Assembly: GCA_014381165.1 (NCBI GenBank)
Contig: JACMIM010000050.1
Coordinates: 1 to 11,698, forward strand
Length of the DNA stretch: 11,698 nt
Direction: 5' to 3'
DNA from: Roseiflexaceae bacterium
GTDB lineage: Bacteria; Chloroflexota; Chloroflexia; Chloroflexales; Roseiflexaceae
Positions 6,143 through 11,698 of this stretch are shown here, one piece after another (the stretch's first letter is position 1; each line of letters starts with the position of its first letter). The translations under genes were made by a program, and so were the position numbers. The notes beneath the pieces are model-generated. The model ran no database searches. It saw only the letters and a list, made by a program, of their open reading frames with translations, and was not told the DNA's origin.

Positions 6143-7414
6143 TCATTCGCTCGCCGGGCCTTCGCCGTTCGAGCTGATCAGCCCACGCGTGCCGAAGCGG
6201 ATACGCTTACGGCCCTCGTCCGAGGCTGTGCCAGAGCGCAGCAGCCTGGTGGCTTCCTCTTGTACTGTGCGGGCTAGCTCGCGTTCGCCTGCCTCGAATA
6301 GCCGCGTTCCAGCCATTTGCAGCCGCTGGCTGGCTTCCTCGATCCGCCCAGCTTCCACGTCCTGCCAGGCGGTCGACTGGAGCCGGTAGGCCACGAGACG
6401 CTCTAGCCAGTGCTTCACGTTTGGCTCGACCTCATAGCCGACCTCGGCAGGCGGGCGCACCTGAACCCGGATGATCTCCTCGACCACTTGGTTGCGCAGG
6501 CTAGCGCTGGGCAGATCGTAGCGTAGTGCGATCTTGGCGAGCGGCTGGTCGCCCACTTCAAGCGGTGGCGCGACGATCTCGAACATCAGGGCGTGAATAT
6601 CGCTGTCAGGCCAATCGCCAAGGCTAGCTGTCCAGTGCCGTTCAGCCTCCTCGATCGCTGGCACCTGTGCAATGAACGGCCGCACCCGGTCGAGTGAGCG
6701 CAGCATGCCGCCTGGCCGCAGGGTTGCGCTCACGGCCACGCGCTGGGCGAACACCGAGTGCATGCGCTGGAGTTCGTCGCTGAAAACCTTTGCTATTTCA
6801 TTTGCCGAGGTAATATACTGGGCGCGGCTGTTCTCACGCGCCGTCATGGTTTCCAGCAAATCCTCATTCCACTCCAGGCCGATGCCGAGCGCGGAAATGC
6901 CAATGTTGCGATCTTGGGCGCGCCGAGCGATCTCGACACAGCGCGCTTCATCGCCATAGGTGCGGCCGTCGGTCAGCAGCATGATTCGGCTGATGCCACG
7001 CGGCAGCAGGCTGCGCTGCACTTCCTGAATGGCGAGCGCCATGCCCATTGCCATTTCGGTTCCGCCAGCCGCCTCGATGCCGTTCACGGTTCGCTTCAAA
7101 TCGGCCTTTTGCGCCACGCGCTGGGCGGGCACCACCACCTCGGCCCGGTCGTTAAAGGTAACCAGCGAGAAGAAGTCATCCTGACCGAGCTGATCGATGA
7201 TGCGCCCGACCGCCTCCTTGACATACTGGAGCCGTTCGCCGCGCATCGACGAGCTGCGATCGACCAGCAGGCACAGATTCAGCGGCAGCTTTGGCGTGTG
7301 GCTTGGTAATCCCTCAGGCGCAGCCTCGAGCAGCACATACACCAGCTGTGGTTCTTCGCTGGCGGCAACCACTGCACGGCTGAGGGTGCGCTGTAGCCGA
7401 ATTTGAGGGGCCAT
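6143..7414 (-). CDS. VWA-domain protein with intact MIDAS site
   Basis: This 423-residue protein has a von Willebrand factor A domain at about residues 44-215, which binds protein partners through a metal ion. The metal-ion site is complete: Asp52-x-Ser54-x-Ser56 in LVDRSSSM, Thr119 in GGTEM and Asp149 in LLTDG. A beta-rich region follows (about 222-325), then a helical, charged tail (about 335-395) with Glu/Arg/Gln-rich segments, ending in KRIRFGTRGL. No signal peptide or membrane helix is seen, so it is likely cytosolic. GGAG sits 5 bases before the ATG. The gene starts 30 bases after the phosphatase gene and ends 26 before the FHA gene. VWA proteins of this kind often accompany Ser/Thr kinases and PP2C phosphatases, as in the TerY-type triads. 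The bound partner cannot be read. Confidence 0.93.
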   Translation of the reverse strand: MAPQIRLQRTLSRAVVAASEEPQLVYVLLEAAPEGLPSHTPKLPLNLCLLVDRSSSMRGERLQYVKEAVGRIIDQLGQDDFFSLVTFNDRAEVVVPAQRVAQKADLKRTVNGIEAAGGTEMAMGMALAIQEVQRSLLPRGISRIMLLTDGRTYGDEARCVEIARRAQDRNIGISALGIGLEWNEDLLETMTARENSRAQYITSANEIAKVFSDELQRMHSVFAQRVAVSATLRPGGMLRSLDRVRPFIAQVPAIEEAERHWTASLGDWPDSDIHALMFEIVAPPLEVGDQPLAKIALRYDLPSASLRNQVVEEIIRVQVRPPAEVGYEVEPNVKHWLERLVAYRLQSTAWQDVEAGRIEEASQRLQMAGTRLFEAGERELARTVQEEATRLLRSGTASDEGRKRIRFGTRGLISSNGEGPASE

Positions 7415-7444
7415 ACTCGCTCCGCTTCTTCAGAATGCGCTCGC

Positions 7445-8446
7445 TTAGGGCAGCGCGACCACGACTGCCGAAATATTGTCGTCGCCGCCAGCGGCATTGG
7501 CTCGATCGATCAGCGATTGGCAGATATCCTGCGGCCAGGTGTAGCCGCGCACGGCTTCGAGCATCTCGGCTTCGTCGATCATTCCCCACAGCCCATCGCT
7601 GCACAGCAGGAGATGTGTGGCGCTGCCAACCTGATGATATTCGTAGTCGACCGCTATTTCGGCGAGTTGGCCAACGGTGCGGTACAGCTGCGAGCGCTGC
7701 GGGTGCTCACGCGCTTCCGAGGGCGCGAGCTGGCCAAGCTCAATCAGCCGCCCCACCGCCGAATGATCGGTGGTCAAGGGGCGCAGGCCACCCGCGTCAA
7801 CCAGGTAGGCGCGCGAATCGCCGACGTGGCCAAGATAGACCGTGTGGCCGATCAGGATAGCCGCCGTACAGGTCGTACCCATGTCGCTTCCAGCAGCCTG
7901 GGCGGCCGTCCAGATCGCGCGGTTGGCCTCCTGCACGGCCGTGGTCACAATCTGCTGGAGTGATTCGCCAAGCGTATCATCGAGCGAGGGCAAAATCAGG
8001 TTACGCAGAACCTCGCGCGCGACCGTGCTGATGGCGATCCGGCTGGCGATTTCGCCGCCCTCGTGGCCGCCCATGCCATCGGCGACGACGAACAGGCCAA
8101 GCGGCACATCGCCGCCGGCCCGTGGTACCGTGGCAACCATGGCGAGCACACTATCCTGGTTGACACTGCGCAGCTGGCCGATGTCACGCAATGCGGCAAA
8201 TGCCATGCCGCGCTCGGAGGGGGTTAGCGCTGCTGCGTTGCGCACCACTGGCTGATGCTCTGGGGTGGGTATTTGCGGCAGCGGGCTTGTGATCACACCA
8301 GCAGAATCGCCCGAACCTTGCTGCCACCAGCCTTCTTGATTCTGCGATGAATCCGTCGCGGCATCATCAGCTGGCACCGCTTGCGGAGCGGCTGGGAGCT
8401 TTTGCGGCTCGGGCGTCGAGATTGGTTCGTCGTCGCTGTAGAACAT
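7445..8446 (-). CDS. PP2C-family protein serine/threonine phosphatase
   Basis: This protein removes phosphate from Ser/Thr and is the likely opponent of the kinase just upstream. Of 333 residues the first 80 or so are acidic and Pro/Ala/Gln-rich and probably disordered. The PP2C domain spans about 82-332. Its motifs are in order: VNQDS (Asp98), VADGMGGHEGG (Asp123, Gly124), GTTCTA (190-195), GHVGDSRAYL (207-215), DHS (227-229), CSDGLWG (Asp284) and GGDDNIS (Asp323). These supply the usual acidic residues for two metal ions. No membrane segment is seen, so the enzyme should be cytosolic. The ATG lies 6 bases after the kinase stop codon. The only nearby ribosome binding site, GAAGG inside the kinase's last codons, is 11 bases away, so expression may depend on coupling to kinase translation. 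Confidence 0.95.
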   Translation of the reverse strand: MFYSDDEPISTPEPQKLPAAPQAVPADDAATDSSQNQEGWWQQGSGDSAGVITSPLPQIPTPEHQPVVRNAAALTPSERGMAFAALRDIGQLRSVNQDSVLAMVATVPRAGGDVPLGLFVVADGMGGHEGGEIASRIAISTVAREVLRNLILPSLDDTLGESLQQIVTTAVQEANRAIWTAAQAAGSDMGTTCTAAILIGHTVYLGHVGDSRAYLVDAGGLRPLTTDHSAVGRLIELGQLAPSEAREHPQRSQLYRTVGQLAEIAVDYEYHQVGSATHLLLCSDGLWGMIDEAEMLEAVRGYTWPQDICQSLIDRANAAGGDDNISAVVVALP

Positions 8447-8452
8447 ATGATA

Positions 8453-10438
8453 CTAGGCCTTCAGCGCATACAGGTGGTGATCATTCGAGCCGACATACAC
8501 AATGCCCTCGCTTACTGTGGGCGAGGAAACGACCGCGCCGTCGGTGGCGTGCTTCCAAAGCAGTGCGCCGCTGCCAGCATCCAGGCAGTACACATGGGCA
8601 TCGACTGCGCCGACATACACGCGCCCGCCCTCGACACACGCCGACGATGTAATCTGGCTGCCGGTGTCGAATTTCCAGGCGACACGACCGTTTCTGGTTT
8701 CGATCGCATACATGATGCCGTCGACGCTGCCGATATACACGCGCGTACCGTCGACACATGGCGAAGCGTTGACATAATGGCCAGTTCGCACCTTCCAGGC
8801 TTGCCAGCCGCCTTCGCCATCGAGCGCGTAGATGTTCTGATCCATCGAGCCGACGATCACTAGCCCATTGGTGTAAGTTGGCGTCGAGATAATTGGCTGT
8901 TGGGTCTTCTGCTTCCACTTCAACGCGCCATTACGCAGATCCAGGCAGTAGATATGGCCATCGTTGCCACCGACAAACACGCCGTGCTCGCTCACGCAGG
9001 CCGAGGAGCGGATTGGCATCCATGTGCGGTACTGCCACATCTGCGTGCCGCGCAAGCCGTCGATCGCGTAGAGATGCTGATCGTCCGAGCCGACCAGAAT
9101 CACGCGGTCTTCGAGCTTGGGCGACGAGCGCACGGCCTTGCCGGTGCGCAGCGTCCAGCGCTGGCCGCCACGGCGTGCGTCCAGGGCATAGACCACGCCG
9201 TCCTCGGAGCCGACGATGACAAGATCTTGCCAAAGCGCCGGTGACGACGAGATGCCGCCCTCGGTCGCATATTTCCAGCGAAACTCGCCGCGCTTGGCAT
9301 CAAGTGCATACAGGTTTGTGTCATAACTGCCGACATATACCATGCCATTGCCAACGCAGGGCGATGATCGCACTTCGTCCTCGGCCTTGAACTTCCAGAT
9401 GACTTCGGTGTTGCCTACCTGCGCGCGCACGGGGGCCGCCTTGGTGGCGACTGTCTGTGGGCTTCTTGCCGTACTGCCTGGCGTGTCGCCCATCACATCC
9501 AGCAGGGCCTGCTTCATCGCCTCCGCGCTCTCCCAGCGCTGCGCCGCCTCATATTCTAGCGCGCGGTTGATGACTGCCTCGAACGCAGGCGAGACAGCTG
9601 GGTTCAGTTGGCAAATTGGCCGCTCGTGAAAGGTAAAGGGCGTCTGGAGGCGCGGGTCGGTGTTGGTCAGCAGGTGGTGCAGGGTCGCGCCAAGCGCATA
9701 CACATCGCCGCGTGGCTCGGCCACACCGCGATACTGCTCGGGCGGCGAATAACCCTCGGTGCCGATCATGGTGCCCTTGCGGTCGGTGCGCTCAAGCGTC
9801 CGGGCGATGCCAAAGTCAATCAGCACCAGCCGATCCTCTGGCGTAACAATCGCATTGGAGGGCTTGAGGTCGCGGAACACAATCGGATCTGGCTCGCGGC
9901 TGTGCAGGTAGTTCAGCACATCGCACACCTCGACCGCCCAGCGTAGCACGCGCTCCTGGGACAGCGGGCCGTGTGCCTCATCCAGCACCGTTTCCAGGTC
10001 TTTCCCTGGAACGAGTTCCATAATCAGGTAGACGCGGCCATTTTCCTCGAAGAAATCGTAGACCTTGGGGATGGCTGCGTGCTGAACGGTGGCGAGTAAG
10101 CCAGCTTCACGCTCGAAGTTCTTGAGGTTGAACAGCCGCGTGTTGGTGTCGGGCGCGCTCTGGTACATTTCCTTGATCGCGCAGGCGCGCACAACATCGC
10201 GGAAGCGCAGGTCGCGACCACGGTAGACCACACTCATGCCGCCAATACCGACCGTGCCTTCGATCTGGTAGCGGCCCTGCAGCACCACACCTGGCTGCAT
10301 GGTCGGTGCGGCTGCGACCGGCTGAACCGTGCCGGCGATCGCGGTGCCTGGGGCGGTGAGTGCTGCGGGGCCATTGTTCACCAGTTGGCCACCGGATCCA
10401 ATGCTTTTCGTCGTTCCAGATTTTTTGATAAGCGGCAT
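8453..10438 (-). CDS. Ser/Thr protein kinase with C-terminal eight-repeat PQQ-type beta-propeller
   Basis: The 661-residue protein joins a Hanks-type kinase (about 57-315) to a propeller (about 342-661). Kinase motifs: Gly loop GIGGMSVVY (64-72), Lys89, helix-C Glu111, catalytic loop FRDLKPSN (188-195, Asp190), DFG (208-210), activation-loop Thr223 and Thr227, PPEQ (232-235), GDVYALG (244-250). The catalytic His is Phe188, a common bacterial variant; all other key residues are kept, so the enzyme should be active. The propeller has eight repeats with Trp at 348, 388, 428, 468, 508, 548, 588 and 628, exactly 40 residues apart. The typical repeat is W-K-x(4)-T-G, SSP, VYVGS-x-D-x-x-LYALD. There is no transmembrane helix, so unlike PknB-type receptors it should be cytosolic, with the propeller sensing a ligand or docking substrates (inference). 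GGAGG lies 5 bases before the ATG. First gene of the operon. Confidence 0.96.
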   Translation of the reverse strand: MPLIKKSGTTKSIGSGGQLVNNGPAALTAPGTAIAGTVQPVAAAPTMQPGVVLQGRYQIEGTVGIGGMSVVYRGRDLRFRDVVRACAIKEMYQSAPDTNTRLFNLKNFEREAGLLATVQHAAIPKVYDFFEENGRVYLIMELVPGKDLETVLDEAHGPLSQERVLRWAVEVCDVLNYLHSREPDPIVFRDLKPSNAIVTPEDRLVLIDFGIARTLERTDRKGTMIGTEGYSPPEQYRGVAEPRGDVYALGATLHHLLTNTDPRLQTPFTFHERPICQLNPAVSPAFEAVINRALEYEAAQRWESAEAMKQALLDVMGDTPGSTARSPQTVATKAAPVRAQVGNTEVIWKFKAEDEVRSSPCVGNGMVYVGSYDTNLYALDAKRGEFRWKYATEGGISSSPALWQDLVIVGSEDGVVYALDARRGGQRWTLRTGKAVRSSPKLEDRVILVGSDDQHLYAIDGLRGTQMWQYRTWMPIRSSACVSEHGVFVGGNDGHIYCLDLRNGALKWKQKTQQPIISTPTYTNGLVIVGSMDQNIYALDGEGGWQAWKVRTGHYVNASPCVDGTRVYIGSVDGIMYAIETRNGRVAWKFDTGSQITSSACVEGGRVYVGAVDAHVYCLDAGSGALLWKHATDGAVVSSPTVSEGIVYVGSNDHHLYALKA

Positions 10439-10505
10439 GCAGTCCTCCGCGGAGTGCCGAGTTCAACGTTGTAGGCGCGCTGGAAATTCCGGCTACGTAC
10501 AGGCT

Positions 10506-10534
10506 ATTATAGATTGAACAGTGCCAGCGGGCAA
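10506..10534 (-). promoter_or_regulatory. Promoter of the kinase-phosphatase operon
   Basis: On the minus strand a perfect TATAAT (10511-10506) follows TTGCCC (10534-10529) after 17 bases. The -35 matches consensus at 4 of 6 positions. Transcription would start near 10499, giving a leader of about 60 bases before the kinase ATG. All five genes downstream could be read from it. Of the candidate promoters in the window this has the best -10 box. Confidence 0.65.
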
Positions 10535-10583
10535 CTGCATTGTTGCGGCAGAACTGCAACAATCTAGCAACATTCCCGATGAA

Positions 10584-10641
10584 CCACGAAGCCACGAAGC
10601 CGCGAAGTTTTCAGAAGCTTCGAGTTTTCGTGGCTTCGTGG
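10584..10641. repeat. Repeat-built hairpin with perfect 15-bp arms
   Basis: The arm 10584-10598 is the exact reverse complement of 10627-10641. The left side consists of three tandem 8-base units, CCACGAAG, CCACGAAG and CCGCGAAG (10584-10607). A second small stem CGAAG/CTTCG (10603-10607 with 10618-10622) fits inside. The hairpin lies 16 bases past the oxidase stop codon and upstream of the kinase promoter, so it may end or protect the oxidase transcript. No U-tract follows on either strand. It looks like a dispersed repeat. Nothing else is supportable in 10439-10656 beyond this and the promoter. Confidence 0.8.
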
Positions 10642-10656
10642 GTAGTCAGGTTGACT

Positions 10657-11568
10657 TCAGGCGTCGTCGGCGTCGATCGCGGCCTGGGTCGTGGCGGCCA
10701 CCGACTCCAGCGAGGCACCGCGCGCACGCTCGACCCGGTCGAGGCGCTTTTGGAACTGGCCCATGGCATAGCCCAAGAATTCGTCGTGGCTGAGGCCAAA
10801 AGGCACCACGTCATAGCACTGGAAGGCTTCGTCGATCACGCCCATGGCATGTAGGACAAGCTCATTCATGCGATCCTCGATTAGATCCCACAGTGTGTCG
10901 TTCTCGGCGATCAGGCGTGAGAGCAGGTAGACGCCATACGCGATGTGGCGCGATTCATCCTGTTTCAGCAAACGGATGCCAGCGCGTGTGCCGGGTAGCA
11001 GGTTGTTGCGTTCGAGTGCGCTAAAGAATGCGTGGTAGCCAGTTTCGGCTAGCACGCCTTCGACGATCATGTTATAGGTCAGCGAGGCCTCGGCCTGGGC
11101 TTCTGGCGACGAATCCGTGCGCAGGCGGCCCATGGCGCACGGCAGCGCCTCGTAAAATAGTGCGCGGTAGCTCGCGGTATGATACTGGCTGAGATTGCCT
11201 TGCACATCGGCCACCTCAGTCAGAAAGCGGCTGAAGAAATCGGTGTGCTTGGCTTCTTCCCACAGAAAGGTGGTTAGAAACATCTCTTCCTCGATCCGGC
11301 CCTCGGATGCGATCACCTGCATAAGCGGCAGTAGGTCGAGCGTGACGGCCTCCTCGCCGGCCTGGAATAGCGCGGTCAGGCGCAGCACGAGGTCGCGCTC
11401 GTCGCCACGCATACGCGCCCAATCGGCCTGATCCTGGCTGAAGTCGAGGTCGCTCGGGTTCCAAATACCAAAGCGTTTGGCCTTCTCGAACAAGCGCATG
11501 GGCGGAAGATCGCGGCGCAGTCCGCGGGTTGTGGTGGCAAAATGCAGGTGAGTCACGGCGTGCTCCAT
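10657..11568 (-). CDS. R2-like ligand-binding oxidase (R2lox), Mn/Fe cofactor ferritin-fold protein
   Basis: R2lox proteins resemble ribonucleotide reductase R2 but carry a Mn/Fe centre, a bound fatty-acid-like ligand and a Val-Tyr ether crosslink; their physiological reaction is unknown. From ATG 11568 the protein has 303 residues, against 302 for the Geobacillus kaustophilus protein. All key residues sit at that protein's number plus three: Glu72, Glu105, His108, Glu170, Glu205 and His208 as metal ligands, Val75 and Tyr165 as the crosslink pair. Motifs are AGEEAVT, EEAKHT, TYNMIVEG and DESRHIAYG. The frame stays open to the window edge, with possible ATGs at 11682 and 11598. Both lie before or within a candidate promoter (11599-11627), and family length favours 11568. 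ATG 11499 is a less likely alternative. None has a clear ribosome binding site. Databases often label such genes ribonucleotide reductase beta subunit. Confidence 0.92.
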   Translation of the reverse strand: MEHAVTHLHFATTTRGLRRDLPPMRLFEKAKRFGIWNPSDLDFSQDQADWARMRGDERDLVLRLTALFQAGEEAVTLDLLPLMQVIASEGRIEEEMFLTTFLWEEAKHTDFFSRFLTEVADVQGNLSQYHTASYRALFYEALPCAMGRLRTDSSPEAQAEASLTYNMIVEGVLAETGYHAFFSALERNNLLPGTRAGIRLLKQDESRHIAYGVYLLSRLIAENDTLWDLIEDRMNELVLHAMGVIDEAFQCYDVVPFGLSHDEFLGYAMGQFQKRLDRVERARGASLESVAATTQAAIDADDA

Positions 11569-11598
11569 AGGCAGTAGGGTGGGTCGCAAACTGCGCAT

Positions 11599-11627
11599 AG
11601 GGTAGCGGCCCAGCGGCACTTTGTCAA
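11599..11627 (-). promoter_or_regulatory. Candidate promoter of the R2-like oxidase gene
   Basis: On the minus strand a perfect TTGACA (11627-11622) is followed after 17 bases by TACCCT (11604-11599), a -10 box matching at 3 of 6 positions. Transcription would start near 11592, about 24 bases before ATG 11568. If real, the in-frame ATGs at 11682 and 11598 cannot be the start. Confidence 0.45.
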
Positions 11628-11698
11628 TCGGGCAACCAAGCAAGGGTGTGTGGCGTACAGCCACCACGGCCACCGGATGCATCCGGCGTCTGCTACGC

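Noticed and set aside
7403..7963. Open frame of 186 codons on the plus strand opposite the phosphatase gene
   Set aside because: It overlaps the intact PP2C gene in antisense and has no recognisable domain or ribosome binding site.
8453..9400. Tandem DNA satellite with a 120-base period
   Set aside because: The period comes from 40-residue protein repeats that have diverged at DNA level; it is a coding propeller, not a satellite.
5311..10438. Part of a type VI secretion cluster
   Set aside because: Kinase, phosphatase and FHA genes occur there too, but no secretion structural gene (Hcp, VgrG, sheath or ClpV-like) is in the window.
10657..11568. Class I ribonucleotide reductase beta subunit
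   Set aside because: The AGEEAVT and TYNMIVEG motifs with the Val/Tyr pair and the constant offset to R2lox identify a ligand-binding oxidase; no large-subunit gene is present.

Overview
The window looks like chromosome of a high-GC bacterium, most likely Chloroflexota class Chloroflexia (Roseiflexus/Kouleothrix-like). This is inferred from gene content: a Ser/Thr kinase with a PQQ-type propeller clustered with PP2C, VWA and FHA genes, an R2-like ligand-binding oxidase, a CUT1 sugar transporter without its ATPase, and intergenic palindromic repeats. No 16S rRNA or other marker gene is present, so the assignment is not proven. No phage, insertion sequence, CRISPR array, tRNA or rRNA is visible.

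Layout: (1) 148-1311, plus strand: a promoter and a class I DAHP synthase (AroG type), the entry step of aromatic amino acid synthesis. (2) 1312-1562: gap between convergent genes holding three copies of a REP-like palindrome. (3) 4748 down to 1563, minus strand: an ABC sugar-import cluster of lipoprotein binding protein, a perfect 18-bp hairpin, a MalF-like permease and a MalG-like permease started from TTG. The ATPase is absent. (4) 4749-5310: a 562-base non-coding region with a candidate promoter and operator for the transporter and three inverted-repeat structures. (5) 10438 down to 5311, minus strand: a tight five-gene signalling operon of Ser/Thr kinase with eight propeller repeats, PP2C phosphatase, VWA protein, zinc-ribbon FHA protein and an 81-residue protein of unknown function. 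It is preceded by a promoter with a perfect TATAAT. (6) 10439-10656: that promoter plus a repeat-built hairpin. (7) 11568 down to 10657, minus strand: an R2-like ligand-binding oxidase with all metal ligands and the Val/Tyr crosslink pair, with its own candidate promoter near the window edge.

How it works together: the kinase, phosphatase and FHA protein form a write/erase/read set for threonine phosphorylation. The VWA protein and the propeller are likely binding platforms. The set resembles known kinase/phosphatase/VWA triads, but the input, the target and the role of the small last gene are unknown, so this is the best candidate for an undescribed system here. The aromatic, sugar-transport and oxidase genes appear to be separate transcription units.
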